Assembly (NCBI GenBank): GCA_947628225.1
Contig: CANQYY010000018.1
Span: 1-37,878 of the forward strand
Direction of reading: 5' to 3'
DNA from: an uncultured Lachnospiraceae bacterium
Lineage (GTDB): Bacteria > Bacillota > Clostridia > Lachnospirales > Lachnospiraceae
Length of the DNA: 37,878 nt
The notes under the pieces were generated by a model, which had not been told where the DNA came from, did no database searches, and was given only the letters and a program-made list of their open reading frames with translations. Position numbers and translations under genes: made by a program. Shown in pieces: positions 1 to 7,784 of this stretch (the stretch's first letter is position 1; each line of letters starts with the position of its first letter).

Positions 1-571
1 CCTAGAGGAGTATGCCCGGGCGGCTTACGAGCAGACTGTACGGGAAACGCCAAAGCTTTACGGGGAGAGCGGAGAGGAAAAGAGAAGACGGGAGATATCC
101 TATCTGAACTTAAAATGGTTTATGCAGACATTGCTTGACCGAATGGATCGAACCAGCATGTACAGCGGCTTAGAGGCGCGGGTTCCCTTAGCGGACCACA
201 GGATTATCGAATATGTGTGGAATGTGCCCTGGTCTATGAAGTGTCATGACGGAATCGTAAAAGGACTTTTGCGGGCGGCAGGGGAGAAATACCTGCCGGA
301 CGAGGTGCTTTACCGGAGAAAAAGCCCATATCCTAAGACCTACGACCCCGCCTACGAAACGCGTTTAAGGCAGGAGATGACGAAGCTTTTGCATGAGGGA
401 AATGCGCCGATTTGCACCCTTTTAGACCGAAAAAAGGTAGAAGATTACATGGAAAGCCCTACGGACTATGGAAGACCGTTTTACGGGCAGCTAATGGCCG
501 GGCCGCAGCTACTTGCTTATATGCTGCAGATTAATTACTGGCTGGAACGATATAAAATCCGGCTGGTATAG
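1..571 (+). CDS. asnB: Asparagine synthase (glutamine-hydrolysing), C-terminal fragment
   Basis: The frame is open from base 2 at the window edge to the TAG at 569-571, so only the last ~190 residues are present. The segment LLDRMDRTSMYSGLEARVPL followed by AD(H)RIIEYV is the conserved core of the ATP-dependent asparagine synthetase domain of AsnB-type enzymes, which convert aspartate, glutamine and ATP to asparagine; the N-terminal glutaminase domain lies outside the window. The C-terminus (LERY followed by a few residues) is where AsnB proteins normally end, so the gene looks intact at this side. No terminator is visible before the tRNA promoter that begins 18 bases after the stop. Confidence 0.88.
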   Translation, partial: LEEYARAAYEQTVRETPKLYGESGEEKRRREISYLNLKWFMQTLLDRMDRTSMYSGLEARVPLADHRIIEYVWNVPWSMKCHDGIVKGLLRAAGEKYLPDEVLYRRKSPYPKTYDPAYETRLRQEMTKLLHEGNAPICTLLDRKKVEDYMESPTDYGRPFYGQLMAGPQLLAYMLQINYWLERYKIRLV

Positions 572-589
572 ATTTTTTTCATATTTCTT

Positions 590-616
590 TTGACAAATGG
601 GGAAATATCGTATAAT
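590..616 (+). promoter_or_regulatory. Promoter for tRNA-Pro
   Basis: TTGACA at 590-595 and TATAAT at 611-616 both match the sigma-A consensus exactly. The spacer is 15 bases, shorter than the usual 17; reading the -10 two bases later (613-618) would give 17. The start would be near 623, just ahead of a hairpin and the tRNA. Confidence 0.65.
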
Positions 617-625
617 ATATACAAG

Positions 626-658
626 GGTTAAATGAATCGGTCTTTGGTTCATTTAACC
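626..658 (+). promoter_or_regulatory. Inverted repeat in the tRNA-Pro leader
   Basis: Bases 626-636 are exactly complementary to 648-658 (11 bp), and two further pairs (one wobble) can form inside, leaving a loop of about 7 bases. It lies between the predicted start near 623 and the first base of the tRNA at 662. There is no T-run behind it, so it is not a simple terminator. It could be a 5' leader hairpin removed by RNase P or a DNA-level operator. Confidence 0.55.
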
Positions 659-661
659 TAC

Positions 662-735
662 CGGGGTATGGCGTAGCTTGGTAGCGCGCACGGCTGGGGG
701 CCGTGAGGTCGCAGGTTCAAATCCTGTTGCCCCGA
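662..735 (+). tRNA. tRNA-Pro (anticodon GGG)
   Basis: A full cloverleaf of 74 bases can be folded: 7-bp acceptor (CGGGGTA with TGCCCCG, one wobble), D-arm, anticodon stem CACGG/CCGTG enclosing loop CTGGGGG with anticodon GGG, and a T-arm with loop TTCAAAT. The discriminator is A and CCA is not encoded, so it must be added after transcription. From 736 to 867 I see no gene, only an AT-rich trailer with weak pairing, ending in the terminator at 868. Confidence 0.95.
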
Positions 736-867
736 TTTTACATCCTGCGAACTGTGATTTTGCCGCAAAGAGTTCCAGTCATTATGTTAAAGTCCGGCCT
801 GCTCTGCGGATGATTTATCCGGGATCCTATGGCGGGAAATCATATTTGATTTATCTGAAATTCTTAA

Positions 868-901
868 AACCACTGGAAACATAGCGTTTCCGGTGGTTTT
901 T
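868..901 (+). terminator. Intrinsic terminator after tRNA-Pro
   Basis: A 13-bp stem with one G.T pair (868-880 with 886-898) and a 5-base loop is followed by a T-run ending at 901. It closes the tRNA-Pro transcription unit before pepD. Confidence 0.85.
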
Positions 902-933
902 ACAGTATGGGGCCTGTGGGAAAGAAACTTAGG

Positions 934-960
934 TTTACCCGGCAGGCAGCCAGATACAAT
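934..960 (+). promoter_or_regulatory. Possible promoter for the PepD-like gene
   Basis: TTTACC at 934-939 and TACAAT at 955-960 are fair sigma-A boxes with a 15-base spacer; the ribosome site follows within about 12 bases. This is the only promoter-like pair between the terminator and the gene, but the spacing is short. Confidence 0.35.
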
Positions 961-980
961 AAACAAAAAGGGAGAAAATT

Positions 981-2429
981 ATGTCAGTATTAACGGGACT
1001 TGAACCGGAACCGGTATTCCGGTACTTTGAGAAAATCTGCGGTATTCCGCACGGCTCAGGCAACACAAAACAAATAAGTGATTTTTGTGTTGATTTTGCA
1101 AGACAGCATGGTCTTTGTTACCGGCAGGACAGCAGGAACAATATAATCATATGGAAGGATGGCTCCCCGGGGTATGAGCAGTCTGACCCGGTCATCCTTC
1201 AGGGACATCTGGATATGGTATGTGAGAGGACGCAGGATTGTCAGATTGATTTTGAGAAAGAGGGACTGTCCCTGTGTCTGGAGGATAACAGTATCTTTGC
1301 AAAAGGAACTACCTTAGGGGGCGATGACGGGATTGCCGTTGCCTATGCCCTTGCCATACTGGAGTCAGATGAGATTTCCCATCCGCCCCTGGAAGTGGTT
1401 TTCACGACAGAGGAAGAGGTCGGAATGCTTGGCGCGGATGCTCTTGACTGCACCCCGTTGAAGGGGAAAAGAATGCTGAATATAGATTCCGAAGAAGAAG
1501 GAGTATTATTAGTCAGTTGTGCCGGCGGCGTCTGCGTAAATTGCCATTTGCCGGTAAAATACGGGAGCGCAGAGGGGATTTATGCCAAACTCATTCTTGA
1601 CGGCCTGACGGGAGGGCATTCCGGCGTGGAAATTGATAAGGAGCGGGGAAATGCCAACCGGCTGCTTGGCCGGGCATTGAATGAAATAGGGAAAGAGATC
1701 CCTTATTCCTTGATTTCTGTATCCGGAGGAGAAAAGGATAATGCGATCGCGCGGACCTCTGTCGCAGAACTGGCAGTGGGAGCGGAGAATGTTTCTGCCC
1801 TGAATGAGGCGGTAGAGAAGTATCGGAAAATATTCCGGGAGGAGCGGAGCATGACAGACCCGGAGCTCTCCCTCCGTATAGATTTTGGCAGAGAGGGAAA
1901 ATTTGCGGTTATGGAACAGCTCTCGCAAAAAAATACCATAGCGGCTCTTGTCAATCTTCCGGGAGGGGTTCAGAGCAGAAGCGTCACTCTTTCCGGCATG
2001 GTGCAGACATCGCTGAATATGGGGGTTTTAAAAACATCAGAAGACGAGGTAACGATGCAGTTTTCCGTCCGCAGCAGCGTCAGCACGGAAAAAGAGGAGG
2101 TGGTCAGCCGCCTGGCAAATTTTATGGAGCTCGTCGGCGGAAGCATTGACTGTGCCGGGGACTATCCGGCATGGGAATATAACAGAGATTCCGTCCTGTG
2201 TAACCGGATGGTGGAAATATTTAAAGAGCTGTATGGATACAGCCCCGTGGTACAGGCGATTCATGCCGGATTGGAATGCGGGATTTTCGCAGGAAAGCTC
2301 CCGGGACTGGATTGCGTTTCCTTCGGCCCGGACATAACGGATATTCATACGACAGGGGAGCGTATGGATGTTGCCTCTGTCCGGCGGACTTGGGAATATA
2401 TTCTGGAGATACTCAGACGCTTGCAATAA
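981..2429 (+). CDS. pepD: Aminoacyl-histidine dipeptidase / M20-family metallopeptidase
   Basis: This 482-residue protein has the length and motifs of the PepD (M20C) dizinc dipeptidases, cytosolic enzymes that cleave Xaa-His and related dipeptides. Metal-ligand motifs are in order: GHLDMV (His76, Asp78), TLGGDDGIAVAYA (Asp115/116), TTEEEVGM (the Glu pair at 144-146), NIDSEEEG (Asp169), and HAGLECGIF near the C-terminus with the last His ligand. A lid/dimerisation domain lies roughly between residues 190 and 380 (GGHSGVEI begins it). GGGAG lies 7 bases ahead of the ATG. The gene stands alone between a terminator and the MATE promoter. Exact peptide preference cannot be read from sequence. Confidence 0.9.
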   Translation: MSVLTGLEPEPVFRYFEKICGIPHGSGNTKQISDFCVDFARQHGLCYRQDSRNNIIIWKDGSPGYEQSDPVILQGHLDMVCERTQDCQIDFEKEGLSLCLEDNSIFAKGTTLGGDDGIAVAYALAILESDEISHPPLEVVFTTEEEVGMLGADALDCTPLKGKRMLNIDSEEEGVLLVSCAGGVCVNCHLPVKYGSAEGIYAKLILDGLTGGHSGVEIDKERGNANRLLGRALNEIGKEIPYSLISVSGGEKDNAIARTSVAELAVGAENVSALNEAVEKYRKIFREERSMTDPELSLRIDFGREGKFAVMEQLSQKNTIAALVNLPGGVQSRSVTLSGMVQTSLNMGVLKTSEDEVTMQFSVRSSVSTEKEEVVSRLANFMELVGGSIDCAGDYPAWEYNRDSVLCNRMVEIFKELYGYSPVVQAIHAGLECGIFAGKLPGLDCVSFGPDITDIHTTGERMDVASVRRTWEYILEILRRLQ

Positions 2430-2483
2430 TAGAAGGAACAGAGCGGTGCGGATTCGATGGCTGGAAGGGCTGGCTTGTTTGGA

Positions 2484-2512
2484 TTGAAAAAAGAAGGGTT
2501 CTCTGATATACT
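2484..2512 (+). promoter_or_regulatory. Promoter for the MATE transporter
   Basis: TTGAAA at 2484-2489, a 17-base spacer and TATACT at 2507-2512, with an upstream TGA giving an extended -10 (TGnTATACT). It lies in the intergenic region after pepD. Confidence 0.65.
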
Positions 2513-2580
2513 GATTCAGGATAGAAATGGGTGGGGAGTGTAGCGGGAAATGAAAATAGCAGTTTAGAATGGAGATAATT

Positions 2581-3960
2581 ATGAGCAGACGGATAGATAT
2601 GACAAACGGTACGCTGGGGGATAAGATCATAAAATATACGATACCCCTTGCCATAACCGGTATTTTACAGCAACTGTTTAATGCGGCGGACGTGGCCGTA
2701 GTCGGTCAGTTTTCCGGAAAAGAAGCGATGGCGGCGGTAGGAAGTAATGCGCCGGTCATCGGCCTGTTAGTAAATCTGTTTGTAGGGATTTCCCTGGGAA
2801 GTAATGTCATTATTGCAAAATCCATCGGACAAAAAGATGAAGAGAAGATTTCCCGGGCAGTACATACGTCCATAATCGTAGCGATCTTTGGAGGGATTCT
2901 CATCGCTGTGCTGGGAGAAATATTGGCGCCGAGGGTAGTTGCGATGCTGGATGTGCCTCCGGAGGTATTTCCGCTTTCCCTCAAATATCTGCGGATTTAT
3001 CTGGTCGGCATGCCGGTGATCCTGCTTTATAACTTTGAGTCGGCAATTTTCAGGAGCTGTGGGAATACCAGGACGCCGCTTATCGCCCTGGTTATTTCCG
3101 GCGTGCTGAATGTTATACTTAATCTGCTGTTTGTCCTCGGTTTTGGAATGGATGTAAACGGAGTGGCGACAGCAACGGTGCTCTCGAATCTGGTTAGTTC
3201 TGCCATTTTGTTTTATTCACTGCGAAAAACCAATCTTGTGATAAAGGTATATCTGAAAAAGCTGCGCATCCATCTGGATGTGTTCGGGCAGATTTTAAAG
3301 ATCGGAGTGCCGGCAGGGGTGCAGGGAATGATTTTCTCCTTTGCCAATATCATCGTCCAGTCGGCGGTCAACAGTCTGGGGAGCACTGTTATGGCGGCTT
3401 CCTCTGCGGCATTTAACCTTGAAGTCTTCGCCTATTATATTATGAATTCTTTCGGACAGGCATGTACCACCTTCGTTGGTCAGAATTACGGCGCCGGCAA
3501 GGGAAAACGGTGTAAGAGAACATTAAAACTGTGTCTTTTGCAAAGCGGTATCGGTACGTTTCTTTCCTGCGGCCTGATTTATCTTTTCGCCGCCCCTCTG
3601 CTTCAGATTTTCAACACGGATCCCGAGGTTGTCGCTGCCGGTAGGGTTCGTCTTGGCTACATATTCATTGCGTATCTGTTCAGTTTTGCCCAGGAAGCCA
3701 TGTCGGGATACCTCCGGGGCTTCGGGGTGTCTTTTATACCGGCGGCATGTTCTGTGATCGGAATCTGCGGGGTGCGCCTTACCTGGATATTTACCGTATT
3801 CCGGCAGTCCCCTTCCTTTGCCACTGTGATGCAGGTTTATCCGTTAAGCCTTGCGCTGACGATGGTAGTAACTTTAATTGTGATGATTATCATCAAGCCC
3901 TCCAGACGATATATGACGGCAAAAGCGCAGGGAGAGAAAAAGACCGCTGCGATTGAATAA
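2581..3960 (+). CDS. MATE family efflux transporter
   Basis: The 459-residue product is strongly hydrophobic with about twelve predicted helices arranged as two similar halves, as in MATE (MOP superfamily) Na+/H+-coupled drug exporters. The N-terminal LGDKIIKYTIPLAITGILQQ and the FNAADVAVVGQFSG stretch are typical of the clostridial DinF/NorM-like branch; the second half repeats the pattern around GVPAGVQGMIFSFANIIVQ. The start is set at 2581, not at an in-frame ATG at 2569, because GGAG at 2571-2574 sits 6 bases ahead of 2581. Substrate is unknown. No hairpin is visible after the stop; the next promoter begins about 35 bases later. Confidence 0.9.
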   Translation: MSRRIDMTNGTLGDKIIKYTIPLAITGILQQLFNAADVAVVGQFSGKEAMAAVGSNAPVIGLLVNLFVGISLGSNVIIAKSIGQKDEEKISRAVHTSIIVAIFGGILIAVLGEILAPRVVAMLDVPPEVFPLSLKYLRIYLVGMPVILLYNFESAIFRSCGNTRTPLIALVISGVLNVILNLLFVLGFGMDVNGVATATVLSNLVSSAILFYSLRKTNLVIKVYLKKLRIHLDVFGQILKIGVPAGVQGMIFSFANIIVQSAVNSLGSTVMAASSAAFNLEVFAYYIMNSFGQACTTFVGQNYGAGKGKRCKRTLKLCLLQSGIGTFLSCGLIYLFAAPLLQIFNTDPEVVAAGRVRLGYIFIAYLFSFAQEAMSGYLRGFGVSFIPAACSVIGICGVRLTWIFTVFRQSPSFATVMQVYPLSLALTMVVTLIVMIIIKPSRRYMTAKAQGEKKTAAIE

Positions 3961-4017
3961 AGAAAAATGAAAACAGATAAAAATAAGATAAAAATAAGTG
4001 GAAAAAATCTTTTTTTA

Positions 4018-4026
4018 TGATATAAT
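4018..4026 (+). promoter_or_regulatory. Extended -10 promoter for the sensor-GGDEF gene
   Basis: TGA followed by TATAAT (4021-4026) is a perfect extended -10. Seventeen bases upstream there is only a poor -35 (around 3998). The leader would be about 35 bases, ending in GGGGG 6 bases before the ATG at 4067. Confidence 0.55.
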
Positions 4027-4066
4027 GAAAATAGGTATGTGCAGGTTAACGAAATGGGGGATAAAA

Positions 4067-5989
4067 ATGTTTGGAAATGGACGAAAGACAATAGGAGTAA
4101 TTCTCTGTGACGTATCATCGCATTATCAGGAGCAGGTATGTCATACGATAACCTCTTATGCCCGGGAGATCGGGTACAATATCGCTTATTTTACTTATTT
4201 TACCTGTTATGGTATCGACACCAGGAACGGGCGGGGGGAAACGAATATTATTCACCTCATTCCCTACGAAAAGCTGGATGCTATTATTATCTGCCACGAC
4301 ACGATCGTAAATCCGGCCGCCCTCAGTAAAATATGGGAATCCGTAGAGAAAAGATGCAACTGCCCGGTGGTTACTCTGCGCCATGACGCGGAAAAGTATC
4401 CCTGTGTCTTAGTGCGGCAGGAGCATATGATCGAGCAGCTTGTCTATCATTTTACGGATGAACACCACAAGAAACGGATTGCTTTTATGAGCGGACCCTT
4501 TGATCATCCGGATTCCAAAGAACGGCTGGAGGATTATAAGCGGGGACTGGCGAACCGGAATATTCCCTACGATGAATCTCTGGTATTTGAGGGGGATTTC
4601 TGGAATAAGAAGGCAAAGGAAGCGGCAGATTACTTTACGATGGAGTTAGATGAAATGCCGGAGGCGATTATCTGCGCCAATGACTATATGGCGACCTCTC
4701 TGTCCAATGAATTGATCTCCAAGGGATTTCTGATACCCGATGATATTACAGTTTCCGGTTTTGACGATATATGGGAATCCTCAATTTATATGCCGCCGAT
4801 CACGACAGTTTCCGTTCCGGTAGAAGAAATGTCCCGGCGGGCTGTCCGCTTAATCGAGCATATGTGGCAGGGGAAGGAAATCGAGAGGGTTAATTATCTG
4901 GATGCCAGTGTGGTAATCCGGAATTCCTGCGGATGTCAGACTTTCAGTATGCAGGCTATGCTTGCCAAGCGGGTTCGTCAGGTAAAGGAGCATTCCCGGA
5001 TACAGGAATTGATACAGGCGAATACCTATATGTTTGTGGACTTGTCCGATATTGACAATCTGGACGGGATTGAAAACCGTGTGAGGCTGTTAGATTATTC
5101 CGATAAGCACGTCAGGAACTTTTTTATATGCCTTGGAGAGGGAAAGGGAACGCACTATCCGAAGTACCGTTCGGCAGGTGCCGGCTTTGCTAAAAAAAGC
5201 AAGGCGGTCGGCGCCGTGATGAACCGGAAGTCCATTGAAACAGAGATATTTGATACCAGTGATCTTTTGCCGGCAGAGGCGGTAGAACCGGGACCGATGA
5301 TTTATTACTTTTTCCCGTTACACAATAATCAGTATTCTTTTGGTTATTTTGCCGTCAGCTATGAAGGGGTTTATGGTATTGACAAGGTCTTTGAAAACTG
5401 GCTTGCCATATTGGGAAATGCGTTGGAAACAATCCGGATCAAACAGAAAAATCAGGGGCTCTTACAGGAGTTGAATAATCTGTATGTTCACGATGCCCTG
5501 ACAGGGTTATATAACAGGAGAGGCTTTGATTCCATATCGCAGATATGTTATTCAAAAGCGAAGAAGGAGAAGACCGGTCTTGCCATCATTGCGATTGATA
5601 TGGATAATCTGAAGGTGGTAAATGACCGTTTCGGGCATATGAATGGAGATTTGGCATTAAAGACCATCGGAAAGGCGATGGAACAGGCGGCAAAAAAAGA
5701 AGACGCCTGCGCCCGTGTCGGCGGTGATGAGTACAATGTTGTCGGCGTAGGATATACAAAAGAGGATGCCGAAAAGTTTGTGGGGGATTTTCAGGCATAT
5801 CTGGAGGATTTTAATGAAACCAGCGAGCTGCCGTATCTGGTACAGGCAAGCGTCGGTTACTTTATTCTGGAGCCTGGCGACGAAAAGGGATTGGAAGAAT
5901 GCATCCATGCGGCAGACGAGCAGCTATATGAGCACAAAAGGAAAAAGAAAGAAAAGAAACTGGATTCAGTAATCCGCTGGGAAGAATAA
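4067..5989 (+). CDS. LacI-type ligand-binding domain fused to GGDEF diguanylate cyclase
   Basis: This 640-residue soluble protein starts directly in a LacI/periplasmic-binding-protein fold (residues ~7-290; GRKTIGVILCD at the start, EAIICANDYMA and DDITVSGFDDIW near 199-236), without the helix-turn-helix that LacI repressors carry in front. Residues ~300-455 are an unassigned linker/sensor segment, then a helix leads into a GGDEF domain (~475-630) with DALTGLYNRRGF, DMDNLKVVNDRFGH and the active-site motif GGDEY at 552-556. Phe-to-Tyr at the last position is common in active enzymes. The inhibitory I-site reads KxxD, not RxxD. No membrane segment is seen. Inferred job: cytosolic sugar or metabolite sensor making c-di-GMP. 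The start at 4067 is preferred over a GTG at 3998, which lies upstream of the -10. Confidence 0.85.
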   Translation: MFGNGRKTIGVILCDVSSHYQEQVCHTITSYAREIGYNIAYFTYFTCYGIDTRNGRGETNIIHLIPYEKLDAIIICHDTIVNPAALSKIWESVEKRCNCPVVTLRHDAEKYPCVLVRQEHMIEQLVYHFTDEHHKKRIAFMSGPFDHPDSKERLEDYKRGLANRNIPYDESLVFEGDFWNKKAKEAADYFTMELDEMPEAIICANDYMATSLSNELISKGFLIPDDITVSGFDDIWESSIYMPPITTVSVPVEEMSRRAVRLIEHMWQGKEIERVNYLDASVVIRNSCGCQTFSMQAMLAKRVRQVKEHSRIQELIQANTYMFVDLSDIDNLDGIENRVRLLDYSDKHVRNFFICLGEGKGTHYPKYRSAGAGFAKKSKAVGAVMNRKSIETEIFDTSDLLPAEAVEPGPMIYYFFPLHNNQYSFGYFAVSYEGVYGIDKVFENWLAILGNALETIRIKQKNQGLLQELNNLYVHDALTGLYNRRGFDSISQICYSKAKKEKTGLAIIAIDMDNLKVVNDRFGHMNGDLALKTIGKAMEQAAKKEDACARVGGDEYNVVGVGYTKEDAEKFVGDFQAYLEDFNETSELPYLVQASVGYFILEPGDEKGLEECIHAADEQLYEHKRKKKEKKLDSVIRWEE

Positions 5990-6001
5990 GGAGGCAGCGC
6001 A

Positions 6002-6889
6002 TTGACAGGGGATACGGTAGAGAAATTAAGCGCACAGTACCGCAGAAGACGAGTGAAACGGATTAAGAGAATCATTGTTACCGGCGGTATTATTCTGATT
6101 CTGCTTCCGACGGTGTTATCTGTTTTTTTGCTGGTTAAAGTATTCAGTATGCAAAAGCAGTTGGATAAGGTGCTGGAAGCGAAAGCGCAAACGGAGCAGA
6201 ACGGGAAAACCGATGTGGCTCAGGCGAAGGAGAAAAAAACAGTCCCGACAGCTTCGGCAGTTCCGAAAACAGAAAAAAAGGTGTATCTTACTTTTGACGA
6301 CGGCCCGGGGACACAGACGGCTAAAATCCTGAATGTACTAAAAAAGGAAAAAGTAAGAGCTACCTTTTTTGTGACAGGGAAAGAAGACTCTTACTCAAAA
6401 AAAATCTACCGGAGAATTGTCCGGGAGGGTCATACGCTGGGAATGCACTCCTATTCCCATATTTATGCGCAGATATATGATTCACCGAAGGCGTTTACCA
6501 GGGATTTGGATAAAATATATAAAACGTTGTACAAGGCGACAGGCATAGCCCCGTCGTTTTACCGTTTTCCCGGAGGAAGCAGTACGACGAATACGAAAAT
6601 TCCGATTCAGAATTTTATCCGTATTTTAAATGAGAAACATATAGCTTACTTCGACTGGAATGTGATCAGTCCGGATGCCGATAACCCCGGCATTTCTAAA
6701 GCAGACCTGACCAAAAAAATCCTGCGGGACATATCACAGTATGATACATCGGTAGTTTTAATGTATGATGTGGAGAACAGACCGGTAACAGCGAAGGCCC
6801 TGCCCGGTATTATCCGGAATCTCAAAGAAAAAAATTATAAGCTATTGCCGATAGACTCCAATACAGTTTCTATCCGGCATAAACAATAA
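6002..6889 (+). CDS. Membrane-anchored polysaccharide (peptidoglycan) deacetylase
   Basis: A 295-residue protein with a basic N-terminus, one membrane helix (~24-48), a Lys/Glu-rich linker and a NodB-homology domain (~90-285). Motif 1 TFDDGP has Asp99/Asp100; motif 2 HSYSH gives His149 and His153; motif 3 is RFPGGS (188-193); motif 4 is in FDWNVISPDA. In the fifth motif the usual LxH reads LMYD, with Tyr255 where a catalytic His is expected. The family removes acetyl groups from cell-wall or other polysaccharides outside the membrane. It starts with TTG at 6002, preceded by GGAGG at 5990-5994, and directly follows the GGDEF gene, so the two are probably cotranscribed. Confidence 0.85.
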   Translation: MTGDTVEKLSAQYRRRRVKRIKRIIVTGGIILILLPTVLSVFLLVKVFSMQKQLDKVLEAKAQTEQNGKTDVAQAKEKKTVPTASAVPKTEKKVYLTFDDGPGTQTAKILNVLKKEKVRATFFVTGKEDSYSKKIYRRIVREGHTLGMHSYSHIYAQIYDSPKAFTRDLDKIYKTLYKATGIAPSFYRFPGGSSTTNTKIPIQNFIRILNEKHIAYFDWNVISPDADNPGISKADLTKKILRDISQYDTSVVLMYDVENRPVTAKALPGIIRNLKEKNYKLLPIDSNTVSIRHKQ

Positions 6890-6907
6890 AAAGCAGGAGG
6901 ATATACT

Positions 6908-7744
6908 ATGAGTTTTTTTAAAGAACTAAAAGAAGACATTGCGCAGTCCGTTAATGAACTGACAGAATCCTTAGAGGAAGAACTGTCAGAAACCCCGCTG
7001 GAAAAGGAAGCCGGAACGGATAATGGCATCGCGGAACAGGAGAAATATCCGGAAGAAAAACCAGAGGAAAGACCGGAGGAAAAACCGGATAATCCGGCTG
7101 CTTTCGACAAAGAGCAGGAAACTGCCATAGAAAATGAGCCGGAGCCGGAAGTGGAAGAAGCGGATAACGTGCCGGTAATGGAAGAGATAGAAGAAACGGA
7201 AGAGATTCCGGCAGAGGATGTAATGGATGATATAATGGAGGAGGAAGCAGTTGTGAAAGAAGAAAAAAATCAGAACATGATGGATATGGAAGAAGAGGAA
7301 ACACCGGAAGTTACTGTCATTACGAAAGGAACTACGATAAACGGCGGTATCAAATCGGATACCTCCCTTGTGGTAAAGGGTACGATTGAAGGAGATGTAG
7401 AGTGTCAGGGCAAACTGACTATTACCGGACGGGTAGCCGGTAATACCATTGCTTCTGAAATTTATGTCAACACGCCTCGCCTGGAAGGCGATATTAACAG
7501 CAAGGGAATTGTGAAAATTGATGTAGGAACTGTAGTAATCGGTAATGTGAACTGTACCTCTGTTGTTGTTGCCGGCGCCGTAAAAGGCAGTATTGAAGTA
7601 AATGGCCCGGTTGTAGTGGACTCCACCGCAGTTGTGAAAGGAGATATTAAGGCAAAATCAATCCAGATTAACAGCGGCGCCGTAATTGACGGACATTGTT
7701 CCCTCCAGTTTGCCGATGTGGATTTGGAATCCTTCTTTGCATAA
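6908..7744 (+). CDS. Bactofilin-like polymer-forming protein with acidic N-terminal tail
   Basis: Residues ~136-265 of 278 form a bactofilin (DUF583) right-handed beta-helix: short repeating turns such as SLVVKGTIEGDVE, KLTITGRVAGN, GIVKIDVGTVVIGNV and VVKGDIKAKSIQI. Bactofilins polymerise without nucleotide into filaments that position cell-envelope enzymes. The first ~135 residues are unusually acidic and low in complexity, with a PEEKPEERPEEKP repeat at 48-60, and begin with a short amphipathic stretch (MSFFKELKEDI). GGAGG precedes the ATG. It lies 18 bases after the deacetylase and 40 before pyrH. Inference: it may organise the adjacent deacetylase. Confidence 0.82.
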   Translation: MSFFKELKEDIAQSVNELTESLEEELSETPLEKEAGTDNGIAEQEKYPEEKPEERPEEKPDNPAAFDKEQETAIENEPEPEVEEADNVPVMEEIEETEEIPAEDVMDDIMEEEAVVKEEKNQNMMDMEEEETPEVTVITKGTTINGGIKSDTSLVVKGTIEGDVECQGKLTITGRVAGNTIASEIYVNTPRLEGDINSKGIVKIDVGTVVIGNVNCTSVVVAGAVKGSIEVNGPVVVDSTAVVKGDIKAKSIQINSGAVIDGHCSLQFADVDLESFFA

Positions 7745-7784
7745 ATAGCAGGAAGCAGGGAACAGGATAAAGATGGAGGCAGAT

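Noticed and set aside
590..735. T-box or riboswitch ahead of tRNA-Pro
   Set aside because: The leader is only about 40 bases and lacks T-box conserved elements; only one hairpin is present.
678..884. Small open frame running through tRNA-Pro
   Set aside because: It starts inside the tRNA and ends inside the terminator region; there is no ribosome site.
2037..2654. A 205-codon open frame on the minus strand opposite pepD and the MATE start
   Set aside because: It is antisense to two well-supported genes, has no ribosome site or recognisable motif, and is a composition shadow.
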